From Listeria ivanovii subsp. ivanovii (GTDB lineage: Bacteria; Bacillota; Bacilli; Lactobacillales; Listeriaceae): DNA of 64,000 nucleotides. Position 1 is the first letter of the stretch; each line of letters starts with the position of its first letter. This document shows, in pieces, positions 41,489 through 49,410 of the stretch. Both the position numbers and the translations under genes were made by a program. Where the stretch lies: NCBI RefSeq assembly GCF_900187025.1, contig NZ_LT906478.1, positions 1,286,001 to 1,350,000 of the forward strand, read 5' to 3'. Under the pieces are notes generated by a model. It was not told where the DNA came from, searched no databases, and saw only the letters and a program-made list of their open reading frames with translations.

Positions 41489-42403
41489 ATGAACGGCATT
41501 ATCCCACTGTGGAAAGAACGCGGGATGACAAGTCATGATTGCGTTTTTAAATTAAGAAAAATTTTACATACAAAAAAAGTCGGACATACAGGTACGCTCG
41601 ATCCAGAAGTAGAAGGCGTACTCCCGATTTGTATCGGACGTGCCACAAAACTTGCTGAATATGTAACTGATGAGGGCAAAGTATATGTAGCAGAAATAAC
41701 ACTTGGCAAATCAACTACAACAGAAGATGCGACTGGCGAGACTGTCATGACAAAAGAGATTGAAGAAATTTCAGCAGAAGAACTTCAAGCTGCACTTACT
41801 AAACTGACGGGGAAAATCACCCAAATTCCACCAATGTTTTCAGCTGTAAAAGTCAATGGCAAGAAATTGTATGAATATGCAAGAGCTGGAATAGAGGTAG
41901 AAAGGCCATCCAGACAAGTGGATATTTATTCATTAATCCGCTTAGATGGTGATATGGCGCTAACTGAAACGAACCCGACTTTCCGCTTAGAGATTTCATG
42001 TGGAAAAGGAACTTATATTAGAACGCTCTCGGTAATGATTGGCGAATTGTTAGGTTATCCAGCCCATATGTCCAAACTAGAACGTACCCGTAGTGGTTTT
42101 TTCAAAAAAGAAGATTGCCTAACTCTAGCGGAAATTGATGAAATGATGCAAGCGAATAATAGCGAGTTTTTATACCCACTTGAAAAAGGGATTGAATCAA
42201 TGGAGAAATTAGTTATTGATGAAGAAATACATGCGAAAGTTCTAAATGGGGGCTTATTACCAGTTTCTTTATTTAGTAGCCTGCAAGATGAACCTCGTGC
42301 AGCGCTTATTTTTGAAGATAAATTAACCGCAATTTATAAACCGCATCCAGAGAAAAAAGACCTTTGGAAACCAGAAAAAGTCATTGAGTTACAGCAAGCA
42401 TAG
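41489..42403 (+). CDS. truB: tRNA pseudouridine(55) synthase
   Basis: The 304-residue enzyme makes pseudouridine 55 in the T-loop of tRNAs. The catalytic motif HTGTLDPEVEGVLPICIGRATK is intact with its aspartate at about residue 38, and a C-terminal PUA-like extension is present. ATG 41489 follows GAAGGAGGAG. ribF follows after 70 nt. Confidence 0.96.
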   Translation: MNGIIPLWKERGMTSHDCVFKLRKILHTKKVGHTGTLDPEVEGVLPICIGRATKLAEYVTDEGKVYVAEITLGKSTTTEDATGETVMTKEIEEISAEELQAALTKLTGKITQIPPMFSAVKVNGKKLYEYARAGIEVERPSRQVDIYSLIRLDGDMALTETNPTFRLEISCGKGTYIRTLSVMIGELLGYPAHMSKLERTRSGFFKKEDCLTLAEIDEMMQANNSEFLYPLEKGIESMEKLVIDEEIHAKVLNGGLLPVSLFSSLQDEPRAALIFEDKLTAIYKPHPEKKDLWKPEKVIELQQA

Positions 42404-42473
42404 TAATTGCGGTCGCAACTTTCTTATATTATGATGTTAGAGGAATTCGAATTTAGAGGAGAAGTGGCAAAAA

Positions 42474-43418
42474 ATGAAGACGATATACTTACATCATCCG
42501 ATTACAACGGACGAATGGACTGACGTAAAAAAAGTAATGGCACTTGGCTTCTTCGATGGTGTTCATTTAGGACATCAGGCGGTCATTAAACAAGCGAAAC
42601 AGATTGCGGAACAAAAAGGCCTTCAAACTGCAGTTTTAACTTTTGATCCCCATCCTTCTGTTGTTTTAAGTAACATTCGAAAACAAGTAAAATATCTAAC
42701 GCCGCTTGAAGACAAAGCTGAAAAAATGGCTGAACTTGGTGTAGATATTATGTATGTAGTTCGCTTTACAACTCAATTTTCCGAACTATCCCCGCAAGCT
42801 TTTGTGGATAAATACTTAGTTGCCTTGAATGTAAAACACGTAGTAGCTGGTTTCGACTATTCTTACGGCAAAAAAGGCGAAGGGAAAATGACCAACCTAG
42901 AAAGCTATGCAAACGGTCGTTTTGAAGTTACGATTGTTGATAAGCAAACAGCCGCTAGCGACAAAATAAGCTCTACCAATATCAGACGTGCAATTACAGA
43001 AGGCGAACTAGAAGAAGCAAATCAATTACTAGGCTATCCGTACACAACAAAAGGAACTGTTATTCATGGCGATAAGCGTGGTAGGACAATAGGTTTCCCA
43101 ACGGCGAATATCTTAGTGAACGAAGATTATTTGATTCCAAAACTTGGTGTCTACGCAGTGAAATTCCGTGTGAATGGGGAAACTCATCTCGGTATGGCTA
43201 GCATTGGTTATAATATTACTTTTAAAGATGATCAAGCGTTATCCATTGAAGTTTACATTTTGGATTTCCACCGCGAAATTTACGGCGAAGAAGCAGAAAT
43301 AGAATGGTATCAATTTTTCCGTCCTGAGCTTAAATTTAATGGTGTAGAAGGTCTGATTGCCCAATTAGAAAAAGACGAGCAAGATACAAGAGCTTTTTTT
43401 GCTGATTTAGATGATTAA
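42474..43418 (+). CDS. ribF: Bifunctional riboflavin kinase / FAD synthetase
   Basis: A 314-residue bifunctional enzyme. The N-terminal FAD-synthetase (nucleotidyltransferase) domain shows GFFDGVHLGHQ and the C-terminal riboflavin kinase domain shows GDKRGRTIGFPTAN. Together they convert riboflavin to FMN and FAD. ATG 42474 follows GAGGAG with a slightly long spacing. The truB-ribF order is conserved in Firmicutes. Also called ribC in Bacillus and Listeria. Confidence 0.95.
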   Translation: MKTIYLHHPITTDEWTDVKKVMALGFFDGVHLGHQAVIKQAKQIAEQKGLQTAVLTFDPHPSVVLSNIRKQVKYLTPLEDKAEKMAELGVDIMYVVRFTTQFSELSPQAFVDKYLVALNVKHVVAGFDYSYGKKGEGKMTNLESYANGRFEVTIVDKQTAASDKISSTNIRRAITEGELEEANQLLGYPYTTKGTVIHGDKRGRTIGFPTANILVNEDYLIPKLGVYAVKFRVNGETHLGMASIGYNITFKDDQALSIEVYILDFHREIYGEEAEIEWYQFFRPELKFNGVEGLIAQLEKDEQDTRAFFADLDD

Positions 43419-43466
43419 ACTACTATTTCTGCTTGCTTTTGGAGGCTAAATAGTGTATCTTTAAAT

Positions 43467-43528
43467 CTGTACGAACAGAACCATTACTTGGCTTTTTGCG
43501 ACTCACCGACGCTAGGCTCAGTAATTGG
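43467..43528 (+). promoter_or_regulatory. Structured leader of rpsO
   Basis: The 137-nt gap before rpsO contains a small CTGT-acga-ACAG hairpin (43467-43478) and a longer imperfect stem with CCATTACT (43481-43488) against AGTAATTGG (43520-43528). Ribosomal protein S15 represses its own mRNA in several bacteria through leader structures; such a role here is inference. Confidence 0.45.
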
Positions 43529-43555
43529 GGATATTTTAGAAGGAGGTGGAAAGAA

Positions 43556-43825
43556 ATGGCTTTAACTCAAGAACGCAAAAATGAAATTATTGCAGAGTAC
43601 CGTGTCCATGATACAGATACTGGTTCACCAGAAGTACAAATCGCTGTATTAACTGCTGAAATCAATAGCTTAAATGAACACGTTCGCGTACACAAAAAAG
43701 ATCATCACTCTTACCGTGGATTAATGAAGATGGTAGGTCACCGTCGTAACCTATTAACTTACCTACGTAAAAAAGATGTCCAACGTTACCGCGAACTTAT
43801 CAAACGTTTAGGTTTACGTCGATAA
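43556..43825 (+). CDS. rpsO: 30S ribosomal protein S15
   Basis: The 89-residue S15 binds the 16S rRNA central domain early in 30S assembly. The helical S15 signature ([35 protein letters not shown]) is complete. ATG 43556 follows AAGGAGGTGG, an unusually strong ribosome site; the frame extends 20 codons further upstream without one. rpsO-pnp adjacency is widely conserved. Confidence 0.98.
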   Translation: MALTQERKNEIIAEYRVHDTDTGSPEVQIAVLTAEINSLNEHVRVHKKDHHSYRGLMKMVGHRRNLLTYLRKKDVQRYRELIKRLGLRR

Positions 43826-43837
43826 AAACCAGACGAA

Positions 43838-43868
43838 AGCGGGATACCAAAAGTTCCCGCTTTTTTTT
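43838..43868 (+). terminator. Terminator of rpsO
   Basis: AGCGGGA (43838-43844) pairs with TCCCGCT (43855-43861), followed by eight T. It separates rpsO from the pnp leader. Confidence 0.9.
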
Positions 43869-43911
43869 GAGTATTAAGCATATTAAACTTTGGAAAACAC
43901 GCCTAAGAAGC

Positions 43912-44035
43912 GAAACTTTATCGCATGAATCCAAAAACGTGTTAAGAAACGCTTGTTTATAACAGGTTTTTGGATTCATGTGTGCTTTAGAAATTCTAAA
44001 GTGTGCGTGAACATTATTATGCATGGTAAAGTTTC
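43912..44035 (+). promoter_or_regulatory. Multi-stem leader RNA of pnp
   Basis: Three stems fit together: an outer stem GAAACTTTA (43912-43920) with TAAAGTTTC (44027-44035), a perfect 15-bp hairpin CATGAATCCAAAAAC (43924-43938) with 43966-43980, and CTTTAG (43985-43990) with CTAAAG (43996-44001). An AACACG/CGTGTT pairing (43896/43938) would compete with the long hairpin. In E. coli a pnp leader hairpin is the target of autoregulation by RNase III and PNPase. Confidence 0.7.
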
Positions 44036-44069
44036 TGGTTTGTGTTTCCTAATAAAAGGAGATTAAAAC

Positions 44070-46241
44070 ATGTCTGAAAAACAAGTATTTTCAACAGAAT
44101 GGGCAGGTAAAACATTATCTGTCGAAGTAGGTCAATTAGCAAAGCAAGCAAGTGGAGCAGCATTAATTCGTTACGGAGATACAGTTGTTTTAACAGCAGC
44201 TGTAGGTTCAAAAAAACCACGTCCAGGTGACTTTTTCCCGTTAACAGTTAACTATGAAGAAAAAATGTACTCTGTCGGTAAAGTTCCCGGTGGATTCTTA
44301 AAACGTGAAGGACGTCCAAGCGACCGTGCAACATTAACAGCTCGTTTAATTGACCGTCCAATTCGTCCACTTTTTGCAGAAGGTTTCCGTAATGAAGTTC
44401 AAATCACTTCCACAGTATTCAGTGTAGACCAAGATTGCTCACCAGAAATGGCAGCAATGTTAGGATCATCTGTAGCGCTCGTGATTTCTGATATTCCATT
44501 TGATGGCCCAATTGCAGGTGTGGATGTTGGTCGCATTGATGGCAAATACGTTATCAACCCAACTATTGAACAAGCAGAAAAAAGTGATATTAGCTTAACA
44601 GTTGCTGGGACACATGATGCAATCAACATGGTAGAAGCAGGAGCGAAAGAAGTTTCAGAAGAAGCAATGCTTGAAGCGATTATGTTTGGTCATGAAGAAA
44701 TTAAACGTCTTTGTGAATTCCAACAACAAATTATTGACGCTGTTGGAAAAGAAAAACGCGAAATCGAATTATTTGTAAGCGATCCTGAACTTGAAGCAGA
44801 AGTAAAAGCAGCAAGTGAAGGTAAAATGAAAGCAGCAATCAAAACAGAAGAGAAAAAAGCTCGTGAAGCTGCTATTGAGGATGTAAAAGAAGAAATTTTA
44901 GAAAGTTACAAAGCGAAAGAACTTGAAAATGAAGCAGAAGTTCTTAGTGAAGTAGCACATATTTTAGAAATGATTGAAAAAGATGAAATGCGTCGTCTTA
45001 TTTCTCAAGATAAAATTCGTCCAGATGGTCGTAAAGTAAACGAAATTCGTCCGCTTTCTTCTGAAGTTGGTTTACTTCCACGCGTCCATGGTTCTGGTTT
45101 ATTTACTCGTGGACAAACCCAAGCTTTAAGTGTTTGTACGCTTGCTCCATTACGCGAACACCAAATTATTGATGGCTTAGGAACGGAAGAATACAAACGT
45201 TTCATGCATCATTATAATTTCCCGCAATTTAGTGTTGGGGAAACTGGTCCTCGTCGTGCTCCTGGTCGTCGTGAAATCGGTCACGGTGCTTTAGGTGAAC
45301 GTGCTTTACAATATGTAATCCCTTCTGAAGAAGATTTCCCATACACTATTCGTCTTGTATCAGAAGTACTTGAATCGAATGGTTCTAGTTCTCAAGCAAG
45401 TATTTGTGGATCTACACTTGCTATGCTTGATGCGGGTGTGCCAATTAAAGCACCAGTTGCAGGTATCGCAATGGGACTTGTGAAACTGGGCGATGATTAC
45501 ACTATCCTTTCAGATATCCAAGGTATGGAAGATCATTTTGGCGACATGGATTTCAAAGTTGCTGGGACAAAAGATGGTATCACTGCACTTCAAATGGACA
45601 TTAAAATTGACGGATTAAGCCGCCAAATTTTAGATGAAGCATTAACTCAAGCTAAAGAAGGTCGCTTGCATATCCTGGAACACTTAACAAGCACAATTAG
45701 CGCACCACGCGAAGAACTTTCTGCGTATGCACCAAAAATTATTACCCTTAACATTAAACCAGAAAAAATTAAAGATGTTATTGGACCTGGTGGAAAACAA
45801 ATCAATGCAATTATTGAAGAAACTGGCGTGAAAATTGATATCGAGCAAGATGGTACAGTTTATATTGCTTCTCAAGACCAAGCAATGAACCGTAAAGCGA
45901 TTGCGATCATTGAAGACATTGTTCGCGAAGTTCAAGTAGGGGAAGTTTACACAGGTAAAGTTCGTCGTATTGAAAAATTTGGTGCATTTGTTGAATTATT
46001 CAAAGGAACGGATGGTTTAGTTCATATTTCTGAATTAGCACATGAACGCGTAGGAAAAGTAGAAGATATCTTAAAACTTGGTGATGAAGTTACTGTGAAA
46101 GTTATCGAAGTCGATCATCAAGGCCGTGTTAACTTATCGCGTAAAGTATTACTTGAGAAAAAAGAACAACCAGAAGGCGATAAAAAACCGCAAGCTGAGA
46201 AAAAATACTATCCTAAGAAAGACAAGCCTGAATCTAAATAA
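44070..46241 (+). CDS. pnp: Polyribonucleotide nucleotidyltransferase (PNPase)
   Basis: A 723-residue phosphorolytic 3'-5' exoribonuclease and degradosome component. Two RNase PH domains are separated by a helical domain, followed by KH (about 555-615, [13 protein letters not shown]) and S1 (about 620-690, [15 protein letters not shown]) domains and a short Lys-rich tail. ATG 44070 follows AAAAGGAG. The elaborate leader upstream suggests post-transcriptional control. Confidence 0.97.
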   Translation: MSEKQVFSTEWAGKTLSVEVGQLAKQASGAALIRYGDTVVLTAAVGSKKPRPGDFFPLTVNYEEKMYSVGKVPGGFLKREGRPSDRATLTARLIDRPIRPLFAEGFRNEVQITSTVFSVDQDCSPEMAAMLGSSVALVISDIPFDGPIAGVDVGRIDGKYVINPTIEQAEKSDISLTVAGTHDAINMVEAGAKEVSEEAMLEAIMFGHEEIKRLCEFQQQIIDAVGKEKREIELFVSDPELEAEVKAASEGKMKAAIKTEEKKAREAAIEDVKEEILESYKAKELENEAEVLSEVAHILEMIEKDEMRRLISQDKIRPDGRKVNEIRPLSSEVGLLPRVHGSGLFTRGQTQALSVCTLAPLREHQIIDGLGTEEYKRFMHHYNFPQFSVGETGPRRAPGRREIGHGALGERALQYVIPSEEDFPYTIRLVSEVLESNGSSSQASICGSTLAMLDAGVPIKAPVAGIAMGLVKLGDDYTILSDIQGMEDHFGDMDFKVAGTKDGITALQMDIKIDGLSRQILDEALTQAKEGRLHILEHLTSTISAPREELSAYAPKIITLNIKPEKIKDVIGPGGKQINAIIEETGVKIDIEQDGTVYIASQDQAMNRKAIAIIEDIVREVQVGEVYTGKVRRIEKFGAFVELFKGTDGLVHISELAHERVGKVEDILKLGDEVTVKVIEVDHQGRVNLSRKVLLEKKEQPEGDKKPQAEKKYYPKKDKPESK

Positions 46242-46244
46242 TGC

Positions 46245-46284
46245 AAAAAGCAAGTAGCCTGAAAAATGGCTACTTGCTTTTTTT
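46245..46284. terminator. Bidirectional terminator between pnp and the rsgA paralogue
   Basis: A perfect 15-bp stem (46245-46259 with 46268-46282) with A5 on the left and T8 on the right ends pnp on the plus strand and the convergent GTPase gene on the minus strand. Confidence 0.92.
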
Positions 46285-47339
46285 TATTTGTTTTTTGGTC
46301 GCTTTTTATATTGTGTCCTAATTGTTTTTTGAATAGTTTTCCAACGATCCCGTTCTTGCCTTGCTAATGCTGGACTATTTTTTCTAGCATGATAAGCTAG
46401 CTCTTTCTGTAATTTAAGCCAGTTTTCATAATGTTGCATGGAAAGGGTACCATCTGCTAATGCTTCTTGAACAGCACAACCAGGTTCCTGTGTATGTGAA
46501 CAATCGTGAAAGCGACAATGTTCAGCAAGTTCTTCCACATCGGAAAAAGTGATATCAAACCCGGACTGATTTAGCCCAATTCCAAATTCTCGCATGCCCG
46601 GCGTATCAATCACAATCCACCCGTTTTCCAGTAAATGCATTTCCCGATGTGTAGTAGTATGCTTTCCTTTACTATCATCTTCTCGAATACCAGCAGTTTT
46701 CATCAAAGTTTCGCCAGCCAGTGCATTGATAAAAGAAGACTTTCCAACGCCAGAAGAGCCAAGTAAGACGAGCGTGCTATGGGGCTTCAAATCGCGTTCT
46801 AATACTTCAAAACCTTTATGTGATAAATTATCCACATAATAAGTTGGGACGCCATAAGCAACTGTTTCTAGCTGGTCTGTATACGTAGTTAAGTCTGTAA
46901 CTAAGTCCGCCTTTGTTAAAATGATAACAGGAGAAGCGCCACTATCCCATACAACAGTCAAATAACGTTCTAAGCGATTCAAATTAAAATCATGATTTAA
47001 ACTCATTACAATTAGCGCATAATCAAAGTTTGCCGCAATTAATTGTTCCTCAGAATCTTTATTCATTCGAGAAAAAACCGTTTTCCGTTGTAGAACAGAA
47101 ATAATTTGAGCAGTTTGCGTTAAGTCAATACTCAACTCAACAAAATCACCAACAGCAGGAAGGGCAGAAGACGATAACTCGTAGAAATTCCCACGTTTTA
47201 ATTTAGCCAAAAATTCTCCTTGTTCTGTTATAACTCGGTAAGAATCTCTAAAAACAGCAGTAACCCTCCCATAGTTTGACTCATTTGCTATCGTTTGTTC
47301 TTTAAAAAAACTTATGAAACCATATTTTTCTAATACCAA
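46284..47339 (-). CDS. RsgA/YjeQ-type circularly permuted GTPase (second paralogue)
   Basis: A 351-residue protein with OB fold (about 20-85), permuted G motifs (G4 TKAD at 142-145, then G1 GSSGVGKSS at 194-202, then G3 DTPG) and a C-terminal zinc finger CRFHDCSHTQEPGC. RsgA checks the 30S decoding centre during assembly. The canonical Listeria rsgA (B. subtilis YloQ) lies elsewhere in the fmt-sun-prpC-prkC cluster, so this is expected to be a divergent extra copy. TTG 47339 follows AAAGGAGCG. Confidence 0.85.
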   Translation of the reverse strand: MVLEKYGFISFFKEQTIANESNYGRVTAVFRDSYRVITEQGEFLAKLKRGNFYELSSSALPAVGDFVELSIDLTQTAQIISVLQRKTVFSRMNKDSEEQLIAANFDYALIVMSLNHDFNLNRLERYLTVVWDSGASPVIILTKADLVTDLTTYTDQLETVAYGVPTYYVDNLSHKGFEVLERDLKPHSTLVLLGSSGVGKSSFINALAGETLMKTAGIREDDSKGKHTTTHREMHLLENGWIVIDTPGMREFGIGLNQSGFDITFSDVEELAEHCRFHDCSHTQEPGCAVQEALADGTLSMQHYENWLKLQKELAYHARKNSPALARQERDRWKTIQKTIRTQYKKRPKNK

Positions 47340-47369
47340 TTTTTTCGCTCCTTTTTAGGTGGGAGCACT

Positions 47370-47426
47370 CTATAAGCAAGATACCCCCGTATTATTTATG
47401 AGGTTTACCATCTTTACAATTGCCAT
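47370..47426 (-). CDS. Possible 18-codon leader ORF
   Basis: In the 179-nt gap upstream of the GTPase gene, ATG 47426 follows AAAGGATGATG by a few bases and opens 18 codons (MAIVKMVNLINNTGVSCL). A second overlapping 14-codon frame (47392-47436) is also possible. Neither is recognised. It could be chance. Confidence 0.2.
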   Translation of the reverse strand: MAIVKMVNLINNTGVSCL

Positions 47427-47462
47427 AATTCATCATCCTTTCTTTCTTAGATAATAACATAA

Positions 47463-47515
47463 AAACAGCTAGAACATAAAGGCGAAATACTAATCGCCTG
47501 AAGTTCTAGCTGTTT
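47463..47515 (-). terminator. Terminator of the yqzC-like gene
   Basis: AAACAGCTAGAAC (47463-47475) pairs with GTTCTAGCTGTTT (47503-47515), with an inner AGGCGA/TCGCCT stem. The T run reads on the minus strand. Confidence 0.8.
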
Positions 47516-47518
47516 GTA

Positions 47519-47986
47519 TTAATTTTTATGTGCTAGGATTTTTGCGATAGTTTCGTAACTCATATCACTCTTTAAGTTATATTTACCATCACGAATATAT
47601 TTTTCATAATTATTGTCTTTTAAGTATTTATCAAACTCAGAAGAACTCTTAATTATCCCATTGGCTTGTAATTCATCGCCGGCTTTTGAGGAAGGGTCTC
47701 CTTTAGAAATTGTCAAAGTATAACTTTTTACTTTCTTAGCTTCTTCCGCTTTCTTTTTGGCCGCTTTTTTAGCTTCGTCATCAGCTGCTTTATCGACTTC
47801 TTGTTGAGCTAATAATTTTTCATATTTCGTTTTCCATGTGTCTGAGTTATCTTCAGAAACGTCTTTAGTTGGCGCGGCATTTGTTTCATCTGCTTTGGTT
47901 GGAGTCGAGAAAAACTGATCATAAACCAGTAAGACAACGGCAGATACTAAAAAACCTAATGCCAACATCCGTAAGTTTTTCTTCAC
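47519..47986 (-). CDS. Membrane-anchored protein with MltG/YceG-like domain
   Basis: A 155-residue protein: one membrane segment (about 7-25), a spacer, an Ala/Lys/Glu-rich coiled coil (about 52-86), and a C-terminal domain (about 88-153) whose pattern (SYTLTISKGDPSSKAGDELQ, IIKSSSEFDKYL, GKYNLKSDMSYETIAKIL) resembles the LysM-like N-terminal domain of MltG/YceG lytic transglycosylases. The catalytic domain of MltG is missing. By position it corresponds to YqzC of B. subtilis. A cell-wall role is inference. ATG 47986 follows AGGAGG-type sequence. Confidence 0.7.
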   Translation of the reverse strand: MKKNLRMLALGFLVSAVVLLVYDQFFSTPTKADETNAAPTKDVSEDNSDTWKTKYEKLLAQQEVDKAADDEAKKAAKKKAEEAKKVKSYTLTISKGDPSSKAGDELQANGIIKSSSEFDKYLKDNNYEKYIRDGKYNLKSDMSYETIAKILAHKN

Positions 47987-48014
47987 AGAGTAGGCTCCTC
48001 CTTTAATTTTAAAA

Positions 48015-48371
48015 TTAATGTTTTAAATATTCTTCAATGATTTGTTCCACTTCTTCTTTAGGAAGGGAAGATTGCTCCGCGATTTCCGATGTTACAATTC
48101 CAGAAGTATAAAGTGTAATCACTTGTTTTTTCATTAATTCACGAACTTTTGGACTTTCAGGAACTTGCTCAATTTGCGTATCTGGGCTGTCCAGTTTCAT
48201 TGCTTTTTCTAATTCAGAGACACGTTTTTTTAACTCGAAATTTTCTTGCATCCACTGAGAAGCAACATCTTCCAGTTCTTTTTCTAATTGCTTATTATCA
48301 CCTTTTTGTAAGAATGAAATAACAAATAGCGCAATAGCAGCAATCAATAAGATAATTATGACTGTGGTCAT
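48015..48371 (-). CDS. Small membrane protein with coiled coil and helix-turn-helix-like tail
   Basis: A 118-residue protein: one N-terminal membrane segment (about 3-22), a coiled coil (about 30-60) and a C-terminal stretch TLYTSGIVTSEIAEQSSLPKEEVEQIIEEYL, which has the spacing of a helix-turn-helix. Not assigned to a family; positional counterpart is YqzD of B. subtilis. ATG 48371 (MTTVIII) is chosen as the first residue of the membrane segment; AGAGAGGTG lies 14 nt upstream, rather far. The 28-nt gap to the next gene suggests an operon with it. Confidence 0.65.
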   Translation of the reverse strand: MTTVIIILLIAAIALFVISFLQKGDNKQLEKELEDVASQWMQENFELKKRVSELEKAMKLDSPDTQIEQVPESPKVRELMKKQVITLYTSGIVTSEIAEQSSLPKEEVEQIIEEYLKH

Positions 48372-48489
48372 AGGTTTTATACACACCTCTCTTCCATAAA
48401 CTCTACTACTAGTTATAGCATAATTTACCTTAAAACACCATCCGAAATAAGGTTTTGTAAAGAAAATAAAAAGAAAATGCACAGAGACC

Positions 48490-48518
48490 TTGCAACAACT
48501 GTATAAAAATGATATTAT
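48490..48518 (+). promoter_or_regulatory. Sigma-A promoter of rpmG
   Basis: TTGCAA (48490-48495) and TATTAT (48513-48518) are spaced 17 nt, 48 nt before rpmG. Confidence 0.75.
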
Positions 48519-48566
48519 TATACAGGTTTAGTAAATAAATTCGTCAGTCGAGTTGGAGGGAAAACA

Positions 48567-48716
48567 ATGCGCGTTAATATTACTTTAGAATGCACTGAAT
48601 GCGGTGATCGTAATTATATCACTACTAAAAATAAGCGTGAAAATCCGGAACGTATTGAATTAAAAAAATATTGTCCAAGATTACGCCGTGTAACTTTACA
48701 CCGCGAAACTAAGTAA
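48567..48716 (+). CDS. rpmG: 50S ribosomal protein L33
   Basis: A 49-residue L33 that starts at ATG 48567 after TTGGAGGG. It begins [17 protein letters not shown] and ends TLHRETK, like RpmGA of B. subtilis. The first zinc pair CTEC is present, but the second is YCPRLRR with only one cysteine, so zinc binding is probably lost or incomplete. This form is common in the RpmGA group. Its own promoter and terminator flank it. Confidence 0.95.
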   Translation: MRVNITLECTECGDRNYITTKNKRENPERIELKKYCPRLRRVTLHRETK

Positions 48717-48747
48717 GCAGCAGGATTTTCATTCTGTTGCTTTTTTT
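48717..48747 (+). terminator. Terminator of rpmG
   Basis: GCAGCAGGA (48717-48725) pairs with TTCTGTTGC (48732-48740), two wobbles, followed by seven T. Confidence 0.8.
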
Positions 48748-48772
48748 ATTCTGTTAAAAGGGAGATGTCAAG

Positions 48773-49312
48773 ATGGAAGACAAACGCCTAATCAGGGAAA
48801 AAGTTTTACGCAACCTAAACGATATAGATAAAGTAGAGCACCGCGAACGATCTATCAAACTTGCAGAAAAACTGTTTGAATTGCCAGAATGGAAAATGGC
48901 AAATGTTATCGGTCTAACTTTAGCAAGGCACCCAGAAATTGAAACAGAAACAATTATGTTACAAGCAAAAAAAGATGGGAAAACAGTATTAATTCCAAAA
49001 ACATACTATCCAAGTAGAAACATGGAATTTAAACAGATGGATTCCGTGCATCCCCTTGTAAAATCTAAGTTCGGTATTTTAGAACCAAACGAGCTGACTG
49101 AAACAGTAGCAAAAGATAAAATTGATTTGTTACTTGTTCCAGGTGTTGCTTTTAACAAGGCGCAATTCCGAATTGGTTTTGGCGGAGGATTTTATGATCG
49201 CTTCCTAATGGATTTCAAAGGCGATACTATTTCCTTGTGTTTTTATGAACAAAAGCAAGAATTCTCGCAAGAAAGCCATGATAAACCAGTTTCTATCCTG
49301 ATTGAAGGATAA
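48773..49312 (+). CDS. fthC: 5-formyltetrahydrofolate cyclo-ligase
   Basis: A 179-residue enzyme that converts 5-formyl-THF to methenyl-THF with ATP, salvaging folate trapped as folinate. The C-terminal ATP-binding signature RIGFGGGFYDRFL is intact, and the N-terminal KRLIREKVL opening is typical. ATG 48773 follows AAGGGAGATG. Folate one-carbon units also connect to the glycine cleavage genes at 57.8 kb. In B. subtilis it is yqgN, upstream of yqgP (gluP), the same order as here. Confidence 0.92.
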   Translation: MEDKRLIREKVLRNLNDIDKVEHRERSIKLAEKLFELPEWKMANVIGLTLARHPEIETETIMLQAKKDGKTVLIPKTYYPSRNMEFKQMDSVHPLVKSKFGILEPNELTETVAKDKIDLLLVPGVAFNKAQFRIGFGGGFYDRFLMDFKGDTISLCFYEQKQEFSQESHDKPVSILIEG

Positions 49313-49346
49313 GTAAAAATAAATACATAGAAAATAGAGTGGATTG

Positions 49347-49375
49347 TTTACAACGTCCATTTTTTTGCGTATAGT
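49347..49375 (+). promoter_or_regulatory. Sigma-A promoter of gluP
   Basis: TTTACA (49347-49352) and TATAGT (49370-49375) are spaced 17 nt, about 36 nt before the gluP start. Confidence 0.7.
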
Positions 49376-49410
49376 AGTAAATATAATTTGTAATGAAAGC
49401 AGGGAATTTT

